Shown here piece by piece: positions 21,401 to 33,979 of a stretch of DNA of 64,000 nucleotides; within the stretch, counting starts at the first letter, position 1, and every line of letters begins with the position of its first letter. This stretch comes from Gambelia wislizenii. Taxonomy: Eukaryota; Chordata; Lepidosauria; Squamata; Crotaphytidae. The stretch lies in contig JAUMIR010000002.1 of assembly GCA_030847615.1 (NCBI GenBank), positions 199,003,809 through 199,067,808 of the forward strand, read 5' to 3'. The position numbers were made by a program, and so were the translations under genes. Under the pieces are notes generated by a model that did no database searches, was not told where the DNA came from, and worked only from the letters and a program-made list of their open reading frames with translations.

Positions 21401-24400
21401 CACCCCACTGGTCACATCTTTCCAAGACGAAGAGGAGCCACTGCTGAGCACCCTTTCGGTTTGGCCGGTCAACCAATTACAAATCCATTTAACAGCTAAC
21501 TTGTCCAGCCCACATTTTACAAGCTTCTCATTATGTTTGTCTAAATATTTCAAAATATCAAATACACACAGGTCATTATTATCTTGTAATAGTATTGTTT
21601 TGCAAAATGCACACTGATCACCATGTATCAAGTTCTGCAATACCATCTTCAACCTCTCTGCCAAAATTGAAATAAAAATCTTATAATCATTATTCAGTAA
21701 TGAAATAAGTCTATAATTCCTGGGGTCAGTCAAATCACAATCTTCTTTAGGTATTAAAGTTATGTTTGCATCACATCAGGTATCAAAGAATCTTCCTCTG
21801 TTTTAAACTTAAATTCATTGTGTGCTATGATGGTAAAAACAGCTGCTCTTCCAGACATTTATAATATGTGGCTGACAGCCCATTTGTACCAGGAGCTTTC
21901 CCCACTTTCATTTTCTTAATAGTCTCAACCATTTCAGCCACTATAGTAGGAGCATTCGATTTTGATCTTTTGAATACTAGTAATTATTGGTAAATTCTGG
22001 CTATCCAAATATTTCCTAATTTTCTTTACTGAGATTTGTTGTTCTTTATAGAGGGAAGATTAATAATTATTTTTAAAAACCCTTCTTAATCTTCCTAATA
22101 TCAGAAGTCATCTCTTTTCTGTCTCTAACCTTCAAAATCAATTTCTTCCCTCTGTCTTTTCTTAATTGCTAAGCTCGCCATCTGCCCGGTTGGTTCACAA
22201 GTTCAGAATATTTTTGTTTTGCATATCTCATTTTTCTCTCAGTTTCCATAACCATGCTTATAGAAATTTGCTTTTGCAATATTTTTATTTCTTTCGTGAG
22301 CTCTATTTTTGATGGATTACTTTTTAATTCTTCTTCTTTAGATATAGTTGTATTTAAGATCCATTGTATCATTTCTTGTCTTCTTTTTTTCATCTGTGTA
22401 TTTTGCTATATAAAAAAGTTTCTCATAAAAGCCTTACTAGCATCCCAAAGCATTCTCATATCTGTACCTTTATTCAAATTATCCCCAAAGAATTCTTCCA
22501 AAGTCTTTTTTGCTTTAGTCAAATTATTTCATCTTGCAACAATGTATCATTCAACCTCCAGTTAAAATAACTCATTCTAGTTATTAAACTTAAAGATACT
22601 GGGTTATAATCAGAACAAGTTTTGGGTAAAACCTCTTTTTTATTAATGCTGTTACATTATGACTTGGAAATTAGAAACATATCAATTCTAGAAAAAGATT
22701 TTTGTCTCTCTGGGGAAAAAGTACCTATATTCTTTTGCCTCTCTATAGTTAAGTCTGGAGCTGTTATCAACCGATTACCTGCTGGCATCCTATGGGAGTT
22801 TTGCATGTATGGTTTTATGTTGTCAAGGAGAAATACTGGCAGACTTTTGTAGCCACTTAATCTCTTGGCTCTTCATAGCAATATCCAAGCCAAAGTATCT
22901 TTTCACACACACAAACACACAGCCCTTTTTGCTAAACAGATAAGATGGTAGATTTTCCATGGGTTTTTTTCCGGGCTGTGAGGCTGTGTTCTGGAATAGT
23001 TTCTTTCTGACATTTCGCCTGCATCTGTGGCTGGCATCCTCAAAGAAACTATTCCAGAACACGGCCTCACAGCCCGGAAAAAAACCCCAAGGAAAATCTA
23101 TGGATGTCGGCTGTGAAAGCCTTCAACTTCACAGATAAGATGATGTTGCTGTGAAATGAGCAAAACATGCTGTGAGATACTACCAAGAAGGCTTGAGAGG
23201 ATGTGTGCATTCTGCACCGTTAGTAGATGACCTACCAAAAGCTGACCTTTTAAATCCTCCTGTCTAATACACGAGCCGACAAGTTTAACTGAACCACTGT
23301 TTGCTGCCATTGGCAAAGAGGCCCTGTATTTTAACCATAAAGCAAAGTAGCTGTTAGGCTTCAGGCGGAGTTGGACTGTGTACCTTTCACACTCTCTGTT
23401 ACTTACAAACGGACATGACTTTTTCAAATGTACAGTCATCCCTTCCTTTTTGTGGCTTTCATGGTTTTGCGTATTCGTGGAGTTGGAACCGATGGTGCGC
23501 TGGGGGTTTGGCATGCTGGGAGACAGGAGGAGTAGGAGGTGAGGGAGAGGGAGAGGAGAGGGTGAGGGGGCCATCTCGTTGGCAGCTCTGTGGAGGGAGG
23601 GGTGTCCAAAGCCAGGCTTAAGGGGGCGGTGGCAGCAGCACCACCACTACTAGCCACCGTGCCATCCACTCGCTGCGGCACTTGCTCGCAATGAACTGGG
23701 CAGGTGGACAGGCATGCAGGCAGGTGCACTCAGCAATGCGGCAGGGCTCTCCTGCCCCTGCTGTGGCTTTGGCCAGCCTCCCTCTCCCTGGGACTGCGGG
23801 AGCCGCTCAACCCTGCCTCCCACTTGGCCTCGGCTCTTTGGCCGGGGTGGGGGGGGGGAAAGTGTGTATGTTTTGGAGGAGGAGTACCTGCCTCTCCTCT
23901 GCACCTTCAGGCTGCTCTGGAGAAAATGGGCGGGCTCCTTTCTTTTCTTCCTCCCTCCCTTCCTCTCCTTCTTCCTTCTCCTCACCCTCTGGGGTCTCGG
24001 GTGGGCTTTCCCCTCCTTGGGTGCCCATTCGCGCATTTGGGGCCTGTGCCCGGCCACCTCTGCTGATGCGCTCCTCCTCCTCCTCCTCCTCCTGAGCACC
24101 CCCTTCTCTCTTGGCCAGGGCTGCTGCAAACTGGAGGTGAACTCTGGGCACTGCAGCGGGGCTGCAGCAGGTAGGCAAGCAAGCAAGGGAGGAAGGAAGG
24201 AAGGAGGGAGCATTGCCCAGGTGGGTGGGCGAGTGGGCACGCACGGAGATGCCACTGGAAACCCGGTGCAGAGCAGCGAGCAGGCCAGCCTGTCACTTGG
24301 CTTTGGCCGGCTGGGAAGGAGGGCCCTGGTCGCCAGCATAGCAGGCAAGGAGGAGCTGGGGAGGCAAGGAGAAGCTGGGGGTGGGTAGGGCGGGAGGAGA

Positions 24401-27400
24401 GCAACTTGAGAGGTGCACCGGGATGGGAGGCATTAGAAGAGCCCCAGTGGGGGTGGGATTGGGGGTCTGTGTGGGCCAGGTGGAAGATCCTGGAGGAGGA
24501 GTGGGGAGCAAGGTGGCAACAGCAGCACTGGGCTAGGGAGGGAGGGAGAGGGTTTTGCTCTTGGGGTCTTGCTGCTCTTTCCATTTTCCAGCAGCCAAAG
24601 TGCTTGTGAGGACATGCCACACCACGCCACAGCGGAGTTGCCAAGGATGGTGTGTATGTGTCTGGGGGGGGGGGCTGGCCATGGTGCGTGGAGGGAGGGA
24701 GGGGCGGGGTGAGTTGGTGGGGGTGAAGGATGGAGAGAGCCTTGCCCACCTGCTTCCTAACCGAGGGGCACGTCCTTTATTGGGGAGAGAGATGGGGTGT
24801 AAGAGAAGAGGCACTTTTGCCTGCTTGGAATCCCATGGGAGGGTTGGATGGGGGGCAGTCAGAGAAGGAGAAGCCGCAGTGGTGGGGAGGGGGGCAAGGA
24901 ATATTTTATTTTTTATTCACTTTTTTAAACTTTCGCAGTGGAGCTCTGCCCCTAACCCCTGCAAATTGGAAGGGATGACTATATTCTTAAACTGTACATT
25001 TGGACAACATTTTTCTTCAGACTTTGATTCTCCACACTTTTCTTCTAGAACACTTCCACATGTTAAGAAGATTTTTTATCACTACACTGTTTCCCTCATT
25101 TTTCTGCTGTGGTGCAGATATCTATAATTCTGTTGGTATGTTGCCTTTCCCAGTGTGCTGATTGGCTGTTCAGGAAACACACCCAACCAATCACCACCCA
25201 CATGCAAATTCCCTCTCCACCTCACAATCCACTCCTGTCACTCAGTCTGTGGCCCAGATTGGGTCCCAATCAACTGCCGGTGGTGGCAGGATGCCGCTGC
25301 TGCCACTGCGATGGGACCCAGGCAGTCAATTGGCAGCGGTGGCAGGGCAACAGAGCAAATCACCCTCAGCAATTCTGGGAAAAATGTGGAACATTGAGAA
25401 GCGGGAAGAGGAATTTAAATCCACAGACCTATCTTACAGGGTTGTTGTGAGGTCTACCGGGCATTTTGGGGGGAGGTTTTTTAATGGCGTATGGTATGGT
25501 ATGGTATATGAGTCTAGCTAGTGTTACAGAATTCTCATCACCACTTGGCAAGATGAGACAGAAAATTGGTTTACAGTGGTAGCTGGTGGCTCCTGTCAGT
25601 GGGGCAGTGAATCCATGCCAGGTTTTAGCTAGCCTTAAAGGAGATCTCCATGGTGTTGGGATTATTTAGGAATAGTGTTCATTGCCTTGAAAATGTCTGA
25701 ACAGCCCTTCAAAGTCTGAATTAAAACCTTGAATGGATCCACTGATATGGGAGCCACACCACAGCACTTCTGGTTTACCTGCTGGTTATACAACACTGTG
25801 GTAACTATGAATTTCTAAAATGGTTGTCTGTATTTCTCTCCATTGTCACCAGGCAGAAGGTTTTATTTTTCTCCCCCAGCCAGCCTCCAAACTGTTCAGG
25901 TCTCATGTTTCTAGGTTTTCTAGAAATGGCTATTAGGTGTGGAATGGGAACCAAAAAGAAAGAAAATAAATAAATAAAAAGAGACACTACAAACTTCAAA
26001 GAACAAAATTTTAAAATATACTGAAGAAAAATGTCAATAGGATTTAAAAAAAATAGTTGGGTATCTAAATGAGCAATAGGGTAATAAAACAACCAGAGAC
26101 ATCCAGCTAACTTAAATGGTGGCTCTCTTTTATTGACATCCTGTATTTAAGCCATATCTTACTCTTCTGGATGCAGCCTTCTTGTTTGTAAGACTAGCAT
26201 TATTATTTTTCTTTTCTTTTTTGTTATTGAACCCTTCTTTTATTTAAACCTTTTATCTCCCCAGTTCCAGCCAATCAGGAATTCCTCCTCCTGCCAACTA
26301 ACTTCTTGTTTATTTGGCTGGATTATTCATCTTTAATCTTTTTGTGGAAATTGACTAGCATAAGATGAAAAGAATTCACAGTAGTCTTATTTTGCAGATC
26401 CTAAAATGGGAGATTGAAAAATTATGTTTTAGAGGGATTAGTATAATGGCATGTTGAAGCCATCCATAACTGAGCAGTGGTAGGATGGTAGGACCCAAGG
26501 CATCATCCTAATGCTGCTCCGTTATGGATCGTTATCAGCATGCCTTTGTGTTTGTTGATCTTAAAAGTAGATTTCCAAGCTCTACCTGAAACCAAACTGA
26601 ACGCCGAACTGGAGGACAGCGTGTGTTGCTGTTCAACATAGAATTTGGCCTGTATACCCCAAGGCAAGCCTATACTCCAGCTTCTCCTGTAACTGACTAG
26701 ACAGTCCTTTGTTTCAGGCTTCCAGACCTTTCTGTTATAATTAGTGTGGACTCCAAGCTGCCTGGTACATTCTCCATGGATGATCTGATGCAGGCTGGAG
26801 ACAGCAGCCATAAGAAGCAACTACAGGACACACGGAAAACTCTGGACAACAAGGAGCCAATCAATATCCAGTTCACTTCAGTGGGTACCAAAATGTGCTT
26901 TTGTCCCCAGAGTAGAATGCAGATCACAATGAATAGAAATAGGCATACCTTACCAAAAGAATCCTAAGGCTGGTATTCAGAAACTTATTGCACCGAACCT
27001 TCTCTCTACATTTGCATAAATAATTTTTCTGCTGAATTTTTTTTTAAGTTGGGGGGGTTGCCTTTTTGAAGAATTTGTTCTGTTTTTGAAATATCTGAAG
27101 TGATGGAACATAATATATTGCTGTATTAAGATCAAAAGGAAGAGTAGCTGGGGAGAGGAAAAGAGAGCTACGTAAGGTCTAGCTGCTGCCTCCTTCAGAA
27201 GTGCCTGCCTGGATTTTCTTTCTGCACTCAGCATTTTCGTGGCTTATAGTTCACTTGCATCTTCACATCCTAGATGTTTCTAGTGGCAGAAAGGTCTAAA
27301 GAAGCATGGGTGAGTCAATAAATTCTTTCCTCCAGGGAACAACAGGAAGCCCCAAAGGGGCCACGCTTTCACACCACAACATTGTGAACAATGCAAACCT

Positions 27401-30400
27401 GATTGGTATAAGGCTGCGAGTCGGTGATGGGGTAAGTCTTCTTTTTAGTTGATTAATTTTGACCAGAGGGAGCACTAATCGTAAGGAGTAAAATGCTATT
27501 CCCAATATAATGATGGAGGGGTATGGTGTGTGTGTGTGTTTTGGTAGCGTGGAATAATCCAGCAGTGCCCCTTCTAGCTTTTCAGTGACACTGTCTAAAC
27601 ATTTACAAATGTGAGGATTAGTGACTTAGAATTTGAAATGAAAAGTACAAGGATCTGAACTATGCATATGTCATCACATTCCAGAGGTAGGAAAGTTAGT
27701 GGGAGAAGGGCCGTTATGTTATGTTTACACTGAAAAAAAGTTTAAAATATGCTAATTAATTATGTTTAATTATATTCTGGTTTAAGTTTTCAGAAAACAA
27801 ACAACCCACCCCACAACCTGTAATAATGCCTTCATTTCAATTTCTGACCTAGACTGAGTGATGAACATTCATATCTTACAGAATTTATAGATTATTTTCT
27901 GCATGGACGTTCTTGGCTAATGATGGCACTTCAGTGTTAGCTGGCAGATTAACAATTCAAGTAATGAAGCCTTTTGACACAAACTTTTTCTCAAAACTAC
28001 TCATTGTTTCCTCTACCCCAAGCCCCCTTGTTGATTTAATCTTCTCTCTTAAAAAAGTTATGAACATGGTTAAAGCTAAGACTAGAAGGTGAGTCTACCC
28101 ATGAAGGAACAGGTGTGTTGCTTGGGAGTACAAGTCACCCTCTGTATGCATGGGACTGGTACTCATGGTTACCATAGAGTCACGCTGGAGCTGCCTAGAG
28201 GGGCATCCTCTCTAGGCATTTCCTAGGTCCTCCTGCTCATTTCTATGGAGTTCGCTATTACCCATGGTTTCAAGTATTCGTGGTAAGTCTGGGAACATAT
28301 CCCCCACAGATATGGTGGGCAAGCTGTACTCCATATATGTCACTGGAGGACCAGGTGGATTCTGTGGCTCAGAGAGCTGAGCTCCAACTTTGACTGGTGT
28401 GCCAGCTATGGCCTTTCCCAGACAGGCATAATTGAAGCATAGTAGTCCACATACTGATAACGTCATTATTAGACTACTGTAATGCACTCTATGTGGGGCT
28501 GCCCTTGCAAATAACTTAGAAGCTACAGCTGGTGCAAACTGGCAGCAGCAAGACTGCTGACTGGAGTACAATACAGACACTACATAAAACTGGTCTTAAA
28601 GGAGCTACACTAGTTGCCAATTCATTCCCAGTCTGAATTCAGGGTGCTGGCAATGACATTTAAAGCCTTAAAATGGGTCAAGACCTTGTACCTGAAGCAA
28701 CGCCGTACTTGTCTGAGAACTGAGATCTACAGGAGGGGCCCTCCTCAGAATTCCACCAGTGGAGGCAAGATGGTGCTTGAGGACGTGAGAGAGGGTTTTT
28801 AATTGTTTATGTTGTTTTGTTTGTGTGCAGCTCTGAGAGGCCACAATAAAGGAAGAGTTATAAATATTTTAGTAAACAAAAATAAATATACAGTATAATA
28901 GTTCCTTCTTTGTTTGTCTTGGTTGTAGGAAACCCGTTGTTGTCTCCCTGTTCCTCTCTACCATTGCCTGGGTTCTGTGGCAGGCTGCATGGTGATGGCT
29001 ATTCATGGTGTCTCTCTTGTCTTCCCAAGTTTAAGTTTCAATGCAAAAGCCACATTGAAGGCATTGGACCATGAAAAGTAAGAGTTCTGACTCAAGCTAT
29101 GTTACAGAAAGATTTAACTGTTTTATCAGTCTGGGCACACTTCAGTTAACAAAGCCTCTGACAGTGAAGCTCCTTTTTACAAAGATTTTTTATGCCGCCC
29201 CCCCCTCCCCGAGCTCATCCTCTGACTATCTAGAAAGGTGTTTTTTTTATCAGCATTGGGAGGATGGTAAAGGAGGGGCTGGAGAAACACAGGCTTTTAC
29301 TGTTGGGTTGCAGCAGCTTATCTACAGCAAACAGCACGATGAAGCTTGAGTTGGGAAAGAAGGGGTTCTACTCTAGCCAATCTTACTGTAGCTATGGACT
29401 TTATCAGACGCATAAAATACGGTGTCATAATGACGCCACATAACTGCAAAAGGCCGCACATATCAAATGATGTCACCCTTTCGCAGTTATATCCTCGCCT
29501 AAACCCTTAGTTTTTTATTGACTACTGAAGCCATCAAGAGATCACCCATGGTACTTTTGTGCCAGCATTGCCGGTGTGTGAAACCTCACACCATTGTACT
29601 CACATCAATGTAGCATCAATGGCCGATCTGGCATGAACACTTCCAGATGAGATCATGACAGCCAGGTAAGTGATGCACTTTTTATGACCCTTCCTGGGTT
29701 ACTTGGGCTTCAGTTAAACGACAGTTTTTATTGCGGTAATTTGTGCTTTATCGCTGTTTCGCAGCTGTAGTGCATCATTCAGATGATATATTACTTAATT
29801 GATCTATCAGTTTAGTTTTCAGCAGTGTTCCACTTTGATATTCACACACAGACTGAGACGGGGGCGTGGCCTCCCAAGCACACCCTCTGATTACCACAGG
29901 AATGCCTGAGACGAACATTCACACACACACAAGAGAGACTGGAAAAGGCTTGCTTAATTCTTCAGATCGTAGCAGCTGGGCACAAGATAGCAAGGAGGGA
30001 GGGAGAGAAGGAAAGACACACACACACAAGGCTAGAACTCCAGTCTTTTTTGTGGCTAAGCACAAGGAGAAGAGAAGGGACACGATCTCAGCAGGGGAGA
30101 CTAGATCATTCACACACACTGAGACTGAAAGTAGCAAGGCGGGAGGGAGAGAAGGAAAGACACACAAACACAAGGCTAGCACTCACAGTCTTTTTCGTGG
30201 CTGGAAACAACATGGATCTTTCCTCCATCCCCTCCTTGTCCAAACCCCTCCCTGGTGAGTTCAACCGATCATGGCAAAGCTCTGCTGTGAATATATCTGA
30301 AAGATTGCTGGTAATTCACACAGCACGTAGTGTAATGCTTGTTCAGACTATCGAAAATGCGCTACTTTTCAAAAAAGTCGGGAAAAGTCCCAAAATCATT

Positions 30401-33400
30401 TATTGCGATACTAATGGGTTTTTGTGCCCCCCCTCCTTCTGAAAGAGGCGACTTTGTGCCTCAATGCATGTAAACAATTAGGAATCTTGGCGAATTCTTC
30501 ACGGTTTTTTTTCACTGTGTAACCAAGCCCTTGGAAGTTTTTTAGTGTGTTTAGGTGCTTGCTGTAGCCTTTTTAGTGTAATTTTTGTTTTATTTTTGAA
30601 TTCCCCATGCTTGGTATTCTCATGAGCTTCCTCTTTCATTGCCAGGGAAGCCTTTGCGTGGATTAGAAGTAAGTGTGTTAGGTGGTGTTCTTTTGCTGGC
30701 ATAAAAATGGGTGTTTTTATGCTAGCGAAGGAACAGTTTTAAGGGGCTCATCTGATAAAAGTCCTATGTATGCTTCCCTACAACAGGCAAGATGACAAGC
30801 AGCTGCCTCCATAATCCCTAACTGAGCATGCATGAATGGCAAAACAGAGAGGAAAGGAGAAAGCAGTGTAGCCTACCTTACTAGCTACTCCCAGCACCTT
30901 AAAAAGGCATAGACCTGAAAGCTGAGCTACCAAAATAGAAATCATAAGAAAAGTGGGTGGATGCCCTGGATGCATCTTGGAAGAAGCTTTGAGGTGGTCT
31001 CTAGAAAGTTCAAGCTGTTTTTGTTTATTTATGTGAGGCTTAAGAGGGGCGCTCCAAAAAAGCGATACAAAGACTCTCTGAAACACCATCTCAGGCTTGG
31101 CCAAATTGATCACCAACAGTGGTCCGCCCTGGCCTCACATCGGGAGGCATGGAGACGCACTATCCACAATGCTGCAGCCTTATTTGAGAACTCACGCCGA
31201 ACAAGTCTTGAAGAGAAACGACAATGCAGAAAGAATCACAACCCAAAAACATCACCCAAGGAGACCTTCTGCTGTGCTTTCTGCAACCGGACTTGTTTAT
31301 CTCGGATTGGCCTTTTTAGTTATCAGCGCGCTTGCAGAAAGTGCGGGATGAGTCCTTCCTGAATCTTCATTTGCGAAGAAAAGCCAGAGAGAGACCTGGC
31401 TTTTCACAATATTCACTTTGAATAAAAAGTTTTCTAAAACATGTTGAACTGCTTGTCTTTCCTCCCCTTTCCTCCCCATTCTTTCCATGTTATTTTCACT
31501 TCTAGTACCAAATTTCCTGTTAAATAAGTAATGGCTAGAAACACATCTACCTCATTAACTGAGGTATACCTGTATCAGTCAGGACAACTTTTTGTGTGTG
31601 TCCCTACTGACATGTGGTCCTATTTTTAGACTGTTCCCAAGCAGTCTGTTTTGAGGCAAGAACTATTGTCTCTTGGACTAACTATTTTGTGGGTCTAATT
31701 GGCATCACAAACAGGTAACTTTTCAGCATCTTTTTTACTCTTTCCTCTCTTAAGAATAGAATTTCAGTCTGAAATTCATACCCACTGCACAATGTCAAAT
31801 AGTTGTTATTATGGAATACGATTTAAGCTGCCTTGTCATTTGGAATCGCAACAAGGCAAGTGACTTACAGGGATTCTTTTTATCATTTTCATTATAATCT
31901 AAATTATTTTGCTTGTTCATATTACTAGCCCCAGCCCCAGCCCCAGCCCAAGGGTGTTTGTGCTTACAATTGCATACCATCTGCTCTTTAATTCTTCATT
32001 TGCTGAATACTTCACAACTGAGGGTTGCTACCAGGGTGTCTGAATATGCAGTGGAAATCCTGTGAAGTGAAAGGAACTCTGTAGGGCTGGAAGCTGCATG
32101 ATATACTGAGTGAGACCATTGCTTAACACTAACTGGCAGCAATAGCTCTCCAGGGTTTCAGGCAGGACTCTTTCCTAGTCTTACCTTGAGATGTCAGGGA
32201 TTGAACTGGGACCTTCTGCATGCAGTGCAAGTGCTGAGCGATGGCCCCTCCTCTGAGTTCAAATACCTGGCCTTGATGAAGCTGGCAGGACGTGCTCCTT
32301 TCATTTTGGTTGGATGAACAATGGATGACATGCATGGCAGCTTTTGAGGACTCATTTTCCTTTACATATGGGAGCACTATTTGTCAAGGTGATGGGACAT
32401 GCAATCACAGGAAAATTTATAATGTAAAGAGCTGGCATGGTATAATGTGCTACTGTCTGCAGCTACCAACAGTGAGCTGGCTAAATGCAGCTGGTGAGCA
32501 TATCTAGATATTGCCTAAGAGGCCACTGTGGGAACTGAAACAGGGAGTGAATCTGTTATCTGCCTGGGAAAATGTTGGGTAACCCATGTGTATGAGACAC
32601 ACTAACTGTATAACCCATAACTGTACTGTATCTGTATAACTAGATGTTCCCACACACTGCCTTTGTACTTAGATTTTGCTCTTAGACTATGCACATGCAG
32701 TCTAAGCTGTACAGTGCAGGATTGTACTGTATATCTGCTGTGTTATATAGTCTGTTTTCTTGGAGTCCTAGACTCATTGTAAATATTACTTTAACATGCT
32801 CTAGTAAAGGAAAGTAGTTTAGACACAAGCCAGTGTCTGTGTGCTGATTTCTTCAGCCTGATGTTAGTTAACTCTGCTACAAGAACTATTTGCTACCTGA
32901 TTCTCTTGACATGCTCAGAGGTACCAGTGCGCTACTGTGACATATTTTCTACTGTTTGCAAAGAAAATATGTTTAAGCTTGAAGGTAAAGTTGGACTTTA
33001 GATTTTATACTCATAATCCAAATTGGGTAGAGGATACAGCAGTCATGCTCATATACTTATTCCAGCAGCCTGTAACTTGCTGTGTTTTTTGTGTTTTGTT
33101 TTGAAGATGCACACATGTTCATGGGACTCCAACCATGTTCATAGACATGCTTGGCCAGCCTGACTTTGCCAGCTACAATCTCTCAAACCTCCAGGGAGGT
33201 GAGTATAAAAATTCAAATGTAATGATGACTCAGCTAGGCTTGCCATCTGATTTTTGGAAAGTTATCTCCTAACTCATGCCTTTTAACCACTAAATTTAAA
33301 CTTAAACAACTTTGCATAAAATATCATATTATAGAAATCTCAATATAGGTGCCCTTTAAACTAGTAAAGGACATTAATGACAGATGGCCTACAGCATAAT

Positions 33401-33938
33401 AAACAGCAGCTCTGTCCAGGAGTTCTGTCTGAGAGCCTGCCATCTCCCCTCACTGCTGGTGAGATAAGCAGAGGGCACCCTTGCAATTGATGAGGAGGGG
33501 AGAACAACCTCCTCCTTGTTGAGCACGTGGTGCAGCTCTGGACAGAGCTGCTGGGCTGGTGGGAGAGGCAGTGATTGTGACACCAAGGGTGATGGGCCAG
33601 CAAGACAGATGCACTCAGTGGGTGGCCATGCAGACAGCTGGGTCACTCTGGCTCCAGCCTGATCCAGCTATCTGCACACCAACAGACCCCAGAGCCACTG
33701 TGGGGTTTCCAGCAAACAATGGCCTTTCCCCCCAATTTTGCATAGTCCAGGGTAAAGTTGGGTTAAGGGCCAGAAAATGTAGCTCCTCCTGCAGAAGTAG
33801 CCATATGTCATCTGGACTGCCAGCACCGGACTTGGGTTGAGAATAGCATTTTGGCCCATGCAGATAAGACCCTAGTCATGTTATGTTTCAGATTCACATA
33901 TCCATATTCACTAGCAATCTAATGGCAAAGTGCAGTGA

Positions 33939-33979
<41 letters not shown>

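Larger units (their letters stand above)
19535..22850 (-). mobile_element. L1 LINE ORF2 fragment, host for three later insertions
   Basis: - strand pieces in order: an inter-domain stretch ([19 protein letters not shown], about 22390-22170), [17 protein letters not shown] and YLDKHNEK (about 21730-21530), [14 protein letters not shown] (about 20440-20400), and [15 protein letters not shown] with FADDLVIFF (19870-19790). These are the L1 reverse transcriptase blocks. Later insertions split it: RPS17 retrocopy (19889-20211), CR1 (20449-21528) and, at its edge, a hammerhead hairpin (22948-23130). The 3' end at 19535 is T-rich. The C-terminal ORF2 part is missing. Confidence 0.85.

Noticed and set aside
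23650..24749. Several long overlapping open frames on both strands
   Set aside because: All lie in the GC-rich transposon where stop codons are rare; Pro/Gly/Arg-rich low-complexity products, no domains, frames conflict.
29866..30258. 130-residue open frame with internal repeats
   Set aside because: The repeat in the protein only mirrors the 142-bp DNA repeat with (CA)n and (GGA)n; no coding signs.
32527..32881. Possible solo LTR ending near ctctgctaca
   Set aside because: Begins TG and ends CA but the flanks do not form a duplication; too weak to call.
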